Origin: JBBKWX01 sp037969175
GTDB lineage: Bacteria; Bacteroidota; Bacteroidia; AKYH767-A; JBBKVM01
Direction of reading: 5' to 3'
Length of the DNA: 20,156 nucleotides
Assembly (NCBI GenBank): GCA_037969175.1
Contig: JBBKWX010000141.1
Location: 1 to 20,156 of the forward strand
Each line of letters starts with the position of its first letter. The stretch's first letter is position 1. Positions 1 to 7,036 of this stretch are shown one piece after another. The translations under genes and the position numbers were made by a program. The notes below the pieces were generated by a model. The model was given only the letters and a program-made list of their open reading frames with translations, had not been told where the DNA came from and did not search any database.

Positions 1-83
1 TTAAAATCCGTGTTTTATTAGTCAGTACCAAATAAAGAGAAGGCCTCTGTTTTTATTGGATAATAATTAATAGCTGAATATTT

Positions 84-102
84 CTGTGCATTCCGTGGGA
101 AA
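84..102 (+). repeat. Short dispersed repeat, copy 1 (left of hydrolase gene)
   Basis: The 19-mer CTGTGCATTCCGTGGGAAA lies just beyond the stop codon of the hydrolase gene. Its closest relative in the window is the inverted copy at 1364-1382 on the far side of the same gene (17 of 19 bases equal). A third form, at 13581-13599, agrees at 14 of 19 positions. A fragment ATCCGTGTTTTATT near the window's left edge resembles the other end of the longer element at 1364-1449, so this side may carry a degraded full copy. No function can be read from it. Confidence 0.6.
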
Positions 103-107
103 AAAAA

Positions 108-1295
108 TCAGCGTTTCACCACCAACCTCGTCCGTCGCTCCGACGCTGTTGTTACCGCTAAAGAATAAACCCCTGCCGGCAAAAACCCAAGCTCGATTTC
201 TTTGTTGAAAAAGGGAGTAGAGATAGCGTAGCTGTTATCAAAAACTTTTCTTCCGGTGATATCAAAAATTTCTATCTGAACTTTTCCTGCGGAAGTAAAT
301 TCAGCACCTACCTCAAGCACATCGCGAAAGGGATTAGGATAAATCTTCAAATCAATTTTAACTTCTTCTTCTACCCCTGATACTCCACAATGCGTGCAAG
401 ATTGCATTACATTTATATCTGTTGCATTGCCAATATCATTCAGAAAAATATTCCATTGTTGACAATCTAATTTACTGATCCCATCCAACCAGGGAATCAG
501 CAATCGGTTTTGTATTGCATGTTGTTGTGCTCTATTTATCGTTGGTGCCGGAGTGCAGGTAAGCTCTCCGAAATTGCAATTGAAATTAGAATTCGCAAAC
601 TGACAATGGCTCGCGCCAGAAATAGAAATATAGGTTCTGCAAGCCTGGCTCATGGCCTGATACATGAGCAATTGATTTGTGGCGGGTGGGGTTACACAAT
701 CATTTGCTCCGGCAAGAATCAAGCTTGGAGCAGAAATATTTTGTGATGCTGCTATGGCAGATGGATTTGTTTCCGCCGGTGCCAGTGCTATAACAATGTG
801 TGGTGTTGTGATATATTGCGATGAAAGCAATGCCGCTCCTCCTCCCATAGAATGTCCGCTACTAATTGACATGGGCGAGATCTTATCGAAGAAGATTGAA
901 CTACTGTTTGTGTTTTCTGCTTGCATCTTTTCGATCAGAAACGCCAGGTCTTTTGCAAACTCCGAATGGCTGGGGGAGAATCCCGTTTCTGTTTTTGGAA
1001 AGATCAGGATATATCCGGCCGGCACCAGCGCTTCCCAAATATTTTGGTAGCTATCCCAACCCATCACAAAGCCATGTCCGAATGCCATGACCGGAAATGT
1101 TTCTCCGAATACTCCTGCCACCGGTGTATTATTCCCGGCAGTTGTAGCAGGATAATAGATCTCAACCGGTATAGTGCGGTTGGCTCTGGCGGGATCTGTA
1201 AAAGTTTGCGTGCTGTGACCAATGGCAAATGGCTGAGCCCAGTTGGTCTGGAAACTGGCGATGAAGATTAGGAGAACTGTAATTCGCTGCATCAT
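108..1295 (-). CDS. Secreted alpha/beta hydrolase (cutinase/polyesterase-like) with T9SS C-terminal sorting domain
   Basis: 395-aa serine hydrolase predicted to be exported across both membranes. Residues 1-20 form a signal peptide ending near NWA|QPF; the two start Met codons are adjacent, so the start is uncertain by one codon. The hydrolase core spans about 25-275. The nucleophile elbow is GHSMGGG with Ser149, the likely acid is Asp199 in AGANDC, and the likely histidine is His230 in GASHC. The spacing of elbow, Asp and SH motif, and the run 'SAPSLILAGANDC', recall the cutinase/PET-hydrolase/chlorophyllase-like group. The Trp that PETase carries before the nucleophile is His here, as in most family members. 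Seven cysteines fall between 200 and 303, suggesting disulphides. The last ~80 residues (KIYPNPFRD at about 317-325 to the basic C-terminus) are a type A Por sorting domain. The gene stands alone on the minus strand; TATCTTGC upstream is a weak -7 match. The substrate is unknown: ester, polyester or lipid are all possible. Confidence 0.85.
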   Translation of the reverse strand: MMQRITVLLIFIASFQTNWAQPFAIGHSTQTFTDPARANRTIPVEIYYPATTAGNNTPVAGVFGETFPVMAFGHGFVMGWDSYQNIWEALVPAGYILIFPKTETGFSPSHSEFAKDLAFLIEKMQAENTNSSSIFFDKISPMSISSGHSMGGGAALLSSQYITTPHIVIALAPAETNPSAIAASQNISAPSLILAGANDCVTPPATNQLLMYQAMSQACRTYISISGASHCQFANSNFNCNFGELTCTPAPTINRAQQHAIQNRLLIPWLDGISKLDCQQWNIFLNDIGNATDINVMQSCTHCGVSGVEEEVKIDLKIYPNPFRDVLEVGAEFTSAGKVQIEIFDITGRKVFDNSYAISTPFFNKEIELGFLPAGVYSLAVTTASERRTRLVVKR

Positions 1296-1363
1296 ACAGC
1301 AAGATAGGAAATGTGAGATTAGAAATAAATGATAATTTTTCTCCTCCTCTGGCTTTTTTTTTA

Positions 1364-1449
1364 TTTCCCACGGAACGCACTGAACTCTTCACAGAAGACA
1401 CAGAAAAAATCAGTGTAAATCCGCTTAATCCGCGTTATCCGTGTTCCAT
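1364..1449. repeat. 9-nt-periodic intergenic repeat element
   Basis: Read on the minus strand, this element starts with ACGGATAACGCGGATTAAG, in which GGAT recurs every nine bases, continues through a TTCTGTGTCTTCTGTG-like run, and ends in CAGTGCGTTCCGTGGGAAA (1364-1382). That last 19-mer is the inverted partner of the copy at 84-102. I recognise this style of intergenic repeat (cGGATtaacGCGGATt... CTGTG... CCGTGGGAAA) from environmental Bacteroidota genomes, but the family assignment is from memory. It contains no gene of its own; the frames that cross it have no recognisable protein. It lies between the upstream end of the hydrolase gene and the downstream end of tatA. Confidence 0.6.
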
Positions 1450-1491
1450 AAAAAAGACCGGCAAAAACCAACCTTGGATTGTCTTTCAAAT

Positions 1492-1515
1492 GTGTCAGGA
1501 GTATACTCCTGACAC
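1492..1515. terminator. Perfect 24-nt palindrome downstream of tatA
   Basis: A perfect palindrome: GTGTCAGGAG, then TATA, then CTCCTGACAC. It starts 12 bases beyond the tatA stop codon, where the ten-gene minus-strand run ends. As RNA it would form a 10-bp GC-containing stem with a four-base loop, fitting a 3' end or stabilising hairpin. No T-run follows on the minus strand, so it is not a canonical intrinsic terminator. The full two-fold symmetry would equally suit a dimeric DNA-binding protein. Confidence 0.5.
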
Positions 1516-1526
1516 CACAGGAGAAA

Positions 1527-1715
1527 TTACTCTTCTTTCTTCTTGTCTTTGTCTTCCGGCTTTTCGTTGGTAGCGTCGCGGAATTCTTTGATGCCTTTGC
1601 CAATACCCTTTGCCAGATCAGGAATACGCTTAGCACCGAATAATAACAAGATCACGATAAGGACCAGGAAAATCTCAGGGCCACCAAGGCTCCAAAGTGT
1701 GTGTGGTGTAAACAT
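1527..1715 (-). CDS. tatA: Sec-independent protein translocase subunit TatA/E
   Basis: 62-aa pore-forming component of the twin-arginine translocase, which exports folded proteins across the inner membrane. The layout is canonical: a short N-terminus, one membrane helix (about 9-26), the FGAKRIPDLAKGIGKGIKEF hinge and amphipathic helix, and a charged Lys/Glu/Asp-rich tail. A longer reading from an ATG at 1745 would add ten residues (MLTFAVKSYP) that do not fit the family, and the -7 promoter element at 1733-1740 lies inside that extension, so the start at 1715 is preferred. It is the last gene of the minus-strand run, following the EnvC-like gene by 42 bp. No tatC is present in the window. 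TatA versus TatE cannot be separated by sequence alone. Confidence 0.92.
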   Translation of the reverse strand: MFTPHTLWSLGGPEIFLVLIVILLLFGAKRIPDLAKGIGKGIKEFRDATNEKPEDKDKKKEE

Positions 1716-1732
1716 TGGGTATGATTTTACTG

Positions 1733-1740
1733 CAAATGTA
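1733..1740 (-). promoter_or_regulatory. Bacteroidota -7 promoter element before tatA
   Basis: On the minus strand this reads TACATTTG, a perfect match to the TAnnTTTG -7 consensus of Bacteroidota primary sigma factors. It lies 17 bases before the preferred tatA start, predicting a leader of about 10 nt. No convincing -33 TTTG is seen upstream, so the element rests on the -7 match and position only. It would let tatA be transcribed separately from the upstream cluster. Confidence 0.45.
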
Positions 1741-1757
1741 AGCAATTGTACTTTATC

Positions 1758-2993
1758 TTATTTACGGAATAGCCAATCGGACGGGTCGAGCTTGGTAGTG
1801 CTTTTCCAGATCTCCAGATGAAGCTCGGTCTTGGAGTCTTCTTCATTGGTATGCACCAAACCGATACTCTGCTTGGTACTCAGCTTATCCCCCATCTTCA
1901 CATACACCTCATCGAGGTTGGAATACACGCTGAGATACTCTCCATGTCTCACGATAACGGCTTTGTTGGCTCCCGGAATAATTACAACTCCCGATACCGT
2001 TCCTTCAAACACAGCTCGGGCAATTGTGCCTTTGCGGGTAGAGATATCCACTCCGTTATTCTTGGTCATGATGCCTCTGAGCACCGGATGTGGGTGATCT
2101 CCGAATGTACTGGTGATAACACCCTGATCTACCGGCCAGGGCAAACTTCCGCGATTGCCTGAGAAGTCGGCACTGAGTTTGGCGGCCTCCGGTGTCATGG
2201 CCAAAGCACTTACTCCCGGAGCTGCTTTTTTGCCTTCAGCTTCCGCTTTCTTGCGCGCTGCCTCTATCTCTCTGCGAATAACATCTTCGATAGCACGGTT
2301 CAAGCGAGCTGCCGCCTCCTGCTTGGTTTTCAGATCCTGCTTCAGCTTCTTTTCCTTGGCCTGAAGACCTTTTGCCAGATTTTCCTGCTGCCCCTGTTCG
2401 CTGGCCAGCACTTTCTTTTCCTGAAGCTCAGAGCCCAGCAAAGAGCTCTTCTGCTTTTTCCTTGCTTCCAGCTCTTCCTTTTTCTGATTCAATTCGTTCG
2501 AAGTGCCTACGATCTGCTCAGCCTGCATCTTACGATGCGCACTGTATTGCTGCAGATATTTCATCCGTTTATAGGCCTGATTGAAGTCTTTGGCTGCAAA
2601 CAAAAACATCATGCGCTGATAGGCATTCTGGTTTTTATAGGCAAAGTAGATCATCTTTGCATACTCATCTTTCAGCTTTTTGAGCTGGGCTTCAAGTACA
2701 ACGATGGAATCGGCAGTGGAAATGATCTGATTATCCAGCATACCCAGTTCGGTATTGATGGTTCGGATAAGTTCTTCGCGAATACTGATCTTTTTACGAA
2801 GTGTGCGCAGTTGGTTGAGCGTGGTCTTTTTATCCATCTGAGTCTCTTCCAACAATTTGTTGGTAAGCTCAATATCCCGCTGGAGCTGGGCTTTACGGCT
2901 CTCAAGATCTTTCCTTGTCTGGGAGTGTGCGGCTCCTGCAAACATGAAAAAGATCAAACCTAAAAGGGCAAAATTCTTAATACATCGGCTCAT
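1758..2993 (-). CDS. EnvC-like murein hydrolase activator (degenerate LytM/M23 domain)
   Basis: 411-aa periplasmic protein. A signal peptide (1 to about 24, ending AAHSQ) is followed by a long coiled coil (about 26-250, rich in Lys/Glu/Gln), a linker, and a C-terminal LytM/M23 domain (about 285-409). Canonical zinc ligands are largely missing: the HxGxD motif reads NNGVD (His replaced by Asn312, Asp316 kept), the YxHL motif reads YSNL (Asn359), and the HxH motif reads ELHLE (first His replaced by Glu390, His392 kept). In E. coli EnvC a similarly degenerate LytM domain activates cell-wall amidases and is not itself a peptidase, so an activator role in septal peptidoglycan cleavage is inferred. 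The gene overlaps the upstream DUF4292 gene by 17 bp, which implies coupled translation. Many databases would label it a 'peptidase M23'; the missing ligands argue against activity. Confidence 0.88.
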   Translation of the reverse strand: MSRCIKNFALLGLIFFMFAGAAHSQTRKDLESRKAQLQRDIELTNKLLEETQMDKKTTLNQLRTLRKKISIREELIRTINTELGMLDNQIISTADSIVVLEAQLKKLKDEYAKMIYFAYKNQNAYQRMMFLFAAKDFNQAYKRMKYLQQYSAHRKMQAEQIVGTSNELNQKKEELEARKKQKSSLLGSELQEKKVLASEQGQQENLAKGLQAKEKKLKQDLKTKQEAAARLNRAIEDVIRREIEAARKKAEAEGKKAAPGVSALAMTPEAAKLSADFSGNRGSLPWPVDQGVITSTFGDHPHPVLRGIMTKNNGVDISTRKGTIARAVFEGTVSGVVIIPGANKAVIVRHGEYLSVYSNLDEVYVKMGDKLSTKQSIGLVHTNEEDSKTELHLEIWKSTTKLDPSDWLFRK

Positions 2994-3768
2994 ACTTCAA
3001 CGGAATACTAAATGGAAATTCCAGTGCTTCTGTAGGCTCCAGTTTTATCCAGTTCATATTAAGATCAATCGTATTGGCTGCAGTCACCCGTGTTTTGGAA
3101 CTAAAAGGAACAAGCCCTGTACCTACTGCGGTATGATCTGCATACTTGATATCCAGCTTGCGGTTGACCTTTTTATCTTCAAACATAAATTGCATGAGCT
3201 TATAACTCTGACCCTGCAATTTCATCATTGAATAAGGCTCGGCATTTAGATTTTCAAGCACATATTGACCGTTGTCAAGATAGGACTTTTTGTAAGGCCT
3301 GTTTTGGTATTCAAAATAATTTCCCAACAGGAGACTCTGAATATCTTTAAACTCCAGACTTACACCCAACATACGTTCAAGATATGTGTAATCTCCCAGA
3401 AAATAGGTGCTACTGAGTCGGTTAAGGATCTTCAAACTGTCAGTAGTAAGTACCACTCTCACCGCTTCTATGCCAAAGCCCGGAGTGATAGAAGCCCACA
3501 GGATACTATCTTCCCTAATCCGGATGTTTGCACCAAAACTTAGGCTGCTTCCTGCATTCTTATAATCAATGCCCATCTTCCCGCTGAGCCAATCAGCAGT
3601 GTAGTTGGCTTTGTAAGCAGAATCTATCAAAGCTTCCAATGCCATGCTCTCAGTTGCACCCGGGAGCGTAGCCACTGCTTTTTTTCTGCTTTTGCAGGAT
3701 GTAGTAAATAACATCGCAGGCAAAGCAATAAGGATAAAGATTTTCAGGATGGATGAAGTATTAATCAT
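2977..3768 (-). CDS. DUF4292 family lipoprotein
   Basis: 263-aa predicted lipoprotein. The N-terminus has a hydrophobic segment and lipobox FTTSC with Cys25 as lipidation site, followed by a basic stretch KSRKK. The rest (about 45-260) is beta-rich and looks like the outer-membrane lipoprotein carrier-like fold assigned to DUF4292. I base this on overall layout and genomic position; no catalytic motif is visible. It overlaps the TPR gene upstream by 8 bp and the EnvC-like gene downstream by 17 bp, so the three are almost certainly cotranscribed and translationally coupled. Being sandwiched between a TPR lipoprotein and a cell-wall hydrolase activator suggests a role in envelope biogenesis, but its biochemical function is unknown. 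Confidence 0.75.
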   Translation of the reverse strand: MINTSSILKIFILIALPAMLFTTSCKSRKKAVATLPGATESMALEALIDSAYKANYTADWLSGKMGIDYKNAGSSLSFGANIRIREDSILWASITPGFGIEAVRVVLTTDSLKILNRLSSTYFLGDYTYLERMLGVSLEFKDIQSLLLGNYFEYQNRPYKKSYLDNGQYVLENLNAEPYSMMKLQGQSYKLMQFMFEDKKVNRKLDIKYADHTAVGTGLVPFSSKTRVTAANTIDLNMNWIKLEPTEALEFPFSIPLKYEPMY

Positions 3769-5512
3769 ACATCTTACGGTCTTTGATCTTTTTCTCGAGT
3801 TCCGGTGAGGCTTCTGCTGTCTTCATAGCCAACTCCCAATATCTCAGAGCATCATCTACCTTACCCATTTTGTATTGTACATCCCCCATATGTTCGAGTA
3901 TGGTTCCATTTTCTGCTGCACCATTACTCATAGCTTTTTCAAGCCAGATCTTTGCTTCAGGATACTTTCCCTGCTTGTACAAGATCCATCCATAGGTATC
4001 TTCAAAAGATGGATTGCCAGGCTCGAGCTTGTTTGATAGTGCCGACATCTCAGCTGCCTTTTCAAGTTTCTCATTTCTGAGACTCAGATAGTATGCATAG
4101 TTATTCAAAACAAAAACATTATTCGAATCCAGCTTCAGTGCTTTATCATAGGCTTCGTCCGATTTTGAATAGTCCTTTATCTGATGGTAAGTATCCCCCA
4201 GGTTAGACCAAAATTGGATCTCCAGATTCTTGTTATCCACCACGAGCGCCACCCCGCTTTTATAAGATGTAGCTGCTTGACTATAGTTCTTTTTGTTGCT
4301 TTCTGCTATCCCGTTGAAGTAATAAACCAGGGGCTGACTAGGAAATAAAGCCATAGCCTGTTCACTGTCTTTCAATAGCGCATCCATGTCGTTTTGCTCA
4401 AGATCAATGGCCATCAATTGCTGCCAAACAAGGAACATGTTCTGATCCAGTTCAACACTCTTACGGTACTGTATTCTTGCTTCAGCGGGTTGATTATCCT
4501 CTGCAAGCATATCCCCATAAACAGCAAATGCCTTGGCTTCATTTGGATGAGACAACACCATTTCCTTGCACAAGGTAAGAGCCTGCCCCATCAATTCAGG
4601 GTTGGTTTGAATGATGGCATAATAGGATGAGATGATCTGGATCTTGGTATCCAGCTCCAACTTGGGAGATGCGAATGCTGCTTTGAGGTGGCTGAAGGAT
4701 TTCTCTTTATCTCCCTTGGTCCGATAATAATCGGCCAGACTCAGATTCATAAAAGGATTTCCGGGATCCAGCTTCTCGATCCGGGCGTATAGCTCCATTG
4801 CCTTTTCAGTCTGACCATTACTTTGGTAATACTCAGCCATCATGCCAATGTATTGTACTTCCAAAGGAAATTTATCCATCAGCTTCTGCAATTCGGCTAT
4901 GGCTTTATCTTCTTTACCCAGCTTAGAATATAACTGTTGTTTTTGAACACTTAATTCGGGGTTTATGCCAATGATCTTTTCAATCTTATCATAAATCTTT
5001 ATTGCCTCTGCAGATTTGTCGGCCATCGAATACAAGTTGGCCTGATTGAACATCAGATCTACTCTGTCGGGATTATTTTTAACGATACTTGTATAAACAT
5101 CTGCTGCTTCAGAATAACGTTTTTGTTTTTGAAGGATATCGCCAACAAGCAATTGGTACCAGATATTGTCCGGTTTTAGAGAAGAAGCGCTCTTTGCAAA
5201 AAACAATGCATCATTTACCCTGCCTTGTTCATAATAAATGCGAGACAATTCATACATCGAAGCATCATTTGAACCATCAATCCGGATACATTGCGCAAAT
5301 AAGGCTGCTGCCTTTTCCGTATTCCCAAGGATCTTTTCCTTATTGGCATTCATGAAAGTATAGGTCAGCTCATTGCGCTGAGACTCGCTCAGTTTTTTAG
5401 GGTCAGCTGTTTTTTGAACGACCGGACTATCCGTTCCTGTTTTTCCTGTTGTCTTACATGCTGTGAAAAGCAATACAAATGATAACAGATAAATGATGTA
5501 GTTTTTATTCAT
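3761..5512 (-). CDS. TPR-repeat lipoprotein
   Basis: 583-aa lipoprotein made almost entirely of tetratricopeptide repeats. The signal peptide ends in lipobox LFTAC with Cys19. From about residue 45 to 575 roughly fourteen 34-residue helix-turn-helix repeats follow, with the usual pattern of a small residue at position 8, Tyr/Phe near 11, Gly at 15, Ala at 20 and Pro at 32 (for example 'YYQSNGQTEKAMELYARIEK' and 'YYEQGRVNDALFFA'). Such solenoids scaffold protein complexes; with Cys19 lipidation it would sit at the outer or inner membrane facing the periplasm. It follows the nucleotidyltransferase gene by 20 bp and overlaps the DUF4292 gene by 8 bp. Its partners are not evident from sequence, though the next two genes are the obvious candidates. 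Confidence 0.9.
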   Translation of the reverse strand: MNKNYIIYLLSFVLLFTACKTTGKTGTDSPVVQKTADPKKLSESQRNELTYTFMNANKEKILGNTEKAAALFAQCIRIDGSNDASMYELSRIYYEQGRVNDALFFAKSASSLKPDNIWYQLLVGDILQKQKRYSEAADVYTSIVKNNPDRVDLMFNQANLYSMADKSAEAIKIYDKIEKIIGINPELSVQKQQLYSKLGKEDKAIAELQKLMDKFPLEVQYIGMMAEYYQSNGQTEKAMELYARIEKLDPGNPFMNLSLADYYRTKGDKEKSFSHLKAAFASPKLELDTKIQIISSYYAIIQTNPELMGQALTLCKEMVLSHPNEAKAFAVYGDMLAEDNQPAEARIQYRKSVELDQNMFLVWQQLMAIDLEQNDMDALLKDSEQAMALFPSQPLVYYFNGIAESNKKNYSQAATSYKSGVALVVDNKNLEIQFWSNLGDTYHQIKDYSKSDEAYDKALKLDSNNVFVLNNYAYYLSLRNEKLEKAAEMSALSNKLEPGNPSFEDTYGWILYKQGKYPEAKIWLEKAMSNGAAENGTILEHMGDVQYKMGKVDDALRYWELAMKTAEASPELEKKIKDRKMYD

Positions 5513-5532
5513 AACGGATAATCGATTCGAAA

Positions 5533-6543
5533 TTATTTGGAAGTAGAATAATCTCCCATGCTCAATTCATCAGCCTTACCGGTATACTCAACAAAAGATC
5601 CTACCATGGAATCGGCAATAGATGCTGAAATTATTTGTGTGTTTTCCTGAATAATACTGTTCTTAATAATGGATCCTTTTACCACTGTACCTTTGCCAAT
5701 ACTAGCATGCGGTCCGACAACAGAGTTTTCTATCACTACTCCATCGCCTAGATAACATGGTTTTATCACCACTGAATTTACAACTTTGGCACCGGTATGG
5801 ATCAAAGAATCGTCATTAATAAACTCCAATACACGCTGGTTAGTATATACAGTAGCATCCTTATTTCCGCAATCAAGCCATTCGGTAACAGCACCCGGAG
5901 TAAAACGCGAACCTTTGGCTCTCATGTTCTCCAGCGCATTGGTGATCTGGTATTCTCCTTTTTCCCGAATATCGTTATCCAGCAGATATTGCAATTCAGA
6001 TCTCAGATATTCCCCATCCTGGAAATAATATATGCCAATGATAGCCAGGTCGGAAACGAAATCCTGCGGCTTTTCAACAAATCCGGTGATGGTGCCATTC
6101 TCATCTGTAGTAACCACGCCAAACATACGCGGGTCGTCGATCTTGTTTACCCAGATTATACCGTCACTCTTGGGGTCATCTGTTTTGATGGTGAAGTCGG
6201 CTTTGAAAAGCGTGTCCGCAAAAGCAACCACGACATGTCCTTTCAAGGCATCCTTAGCACAAAGTATGGCATGAGCAGTACCGAGTGCTTCATGCTGGTG
6301 ATGTATGCTTCCTTTAGCGCCAAGGCTTTCGGCAATTGCGATCAGGTTCTGTTCTGTTTCTGCACCGAAATCTCCGATTATAAAAGCGATCTCTTCTACC
6401 TTCTCACCACAAACCTTGGTGATATCTTCCATCAAACGCTGTACTATTGGTTTCCCTGCAACAGGAATAAGTGGTTTTGGAACTGTTAGTGTATGGGGGC
6501 GCATTCTCTTACCCATGCCCGCCATAGGAACAATGATTCTCAT
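5533..6543 (-). CDS. Sugar-phosphate nucleotidyltransferase (NDP-sugar pyrophosphorylase)
   Basis: 336-aa cytoplasmic enzyme expected to join a sugar-1-phosphate to an NTP, giving an NDP-sugar for surface glycan synthesis. The N-terminal GxGxRxRPxTxxxPKPxxP signature is intact (GMGKRMRPHTLTVPKPLIPV at about 9-28); Asp110 in FADTLF is the expected metal ligand, FVEKP (155-159) the expected sugar-site lysine, and WLDCGNK (222-228) is also conserved. Residues ~245-325 form a left-handed beta-helix of hexapeptide-like repeats (for example VVIENSVVGPHASIGKGTVV). That tail is seen in RmlA-long/GlmU-like and GDP-mannose-type enzymes, so the exact sugar and nucleotide are open; glucose-1-phosphate thymidylyl- or uridylyltransferase is the likeliest generic label. 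It lies 31 bp after dut and 20 bp before the TPR gene, one gene beyond a flippase, consistent with glycan assembly. Confidence 0.88.
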   Translation of the reverse strand: MRIIVPMAGMGKRMRPHTLTVPKPLIPVAGKPIVQRLMEDITKVCGEKVEEIAFIIGDFGAETEQNLIAIAESLGAKGSIHHQHEALGTAHAILCAKDALKGHVVVAFADTLFKADFTIKTDDPKSDGIIWVNKIDDPRMFGVVTTDENGTITGFVEKPQDFVSDLAIIGIYYFQDGEYLRSELQYLLDNDIREKGEYQITNALENMRAKGSRFTPGAVTEWLDCGNKDATVYTNQRVLEFINDDSLIHTGAKVVNSVVIKPCYLGDGVVIENSVVGPHASIGKGTVVKGSIIKNSIIQENTQIISASIADSMVGSFVEYTGKADELSMGDYSTSK

Positions 6544-6574
6544 GTATGATTTTTATTAATCTTTGATTAGGGGA

Positions 6575-7009
6575 TTATTTCGTACCGGTATGCCCAAAGC
6601 CTCCGGCACCACGTTCTGTTTCCATCAGCTCCGTCACTTCATCCCAGGCAACACGTGCATGAGCAGCAACAACCATCTGGGCAACACGGTCGCCATCGTT
6701 GATGGTGATCGCCTCATCGCTGAGATTGACAAGCAAAATCTTGATCTCTCCTCTGTAGTCGGCGTCTATGGTTCCCGGCGAATTCAACACGGTTACTCCC
6801 TGCTTAAAGGCAAGCCCGCTACGGGGACGAATCTGTGCCTCAAAACCCAAAGGCAATTCAGCAAATAATCCTGTAGGGACCAAGATGCGTTTCAGCGGAA
6901 GAAGGGTTATAGGTTCGGATAGATTTGCACGCAGATCCATGCCTGCCGAGGCTACCGTTTCATAAGAAGGTAAACTGTGTTTACTCTTGTTGATTATTTT
7001 GACGTTCAT
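6575..7009 (-). CDS. dut: dUTP diphosphatase (dUTPase)
   Basis: 144-aa trimeric dUTPase, which hydrolyses dUTP to dUMP and pyrophosphate, keeping uracil out of DNA and feeding dTMP synthesis. All five family motifs are present in order: I AGMDLRAN (22-29), II RPRSGLAFKQG (61-71), III GTIDADYRGEIKILLVN (79-95, with catalytic-site Asp82), IV GDRVAQMV (106-113) and V RGAGGFGHTG (133-142), whose glycine-rich tail closes over the substrate. The length is normal for bacterial Dut. It starts 27 bp after the flippase stop and ends 31 bp before the nucleotidyltransferase gene. Its place inside an envelope-glycan cluster looks like conserved Bacteroidota gene order and not a functional link. Confidence 0.97.
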   Translation of the reverse strand: MNVKIINKSKHSLPSYETVASAGMDLRANLSEPITLLPLKRILVPTGLFAELPLGFEAQIRPRSGLAFKQGVTVLNSPGTIDADYRGEIKILLVNLSDEAITINDGDRVAQMVVAAHARVAWDEVTELMETERGAGGFGHTGTK

Positions 7010-7036
7010 CCCTAGAAATGGATTGAAAATTGGCGC

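Noticed and set aside
31..57. AT-rich imperfect hairpin downstream of the hydrolase gene as a terminator
   Set aside because: The stem is mostly A-T pairs with a bulge and mismatches and no clear T-run on the gene's strand; too weak to call.
679..1050. A 123-codon plus-strand frame opposite the hydrolase gene
   Set aside because: Antisense to a well-supported gene and without family motifs or a plausible start context.
1313..1636. Open frames crossing the intergenic repeat on either strand
   Set aside because: They run through repeat DNA and into tatA in the wrong frame; no protein family is recognisable.
5797..6489. A 230-codon open frame on the plus strand opposite the nucleotidyltransferase gene
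   Set aside because: It lies wholly antisense to a gene with intact family motifs, and its translation shows no recognisable domain and many Cys/Phe/Ser runs typical of shadow frames.
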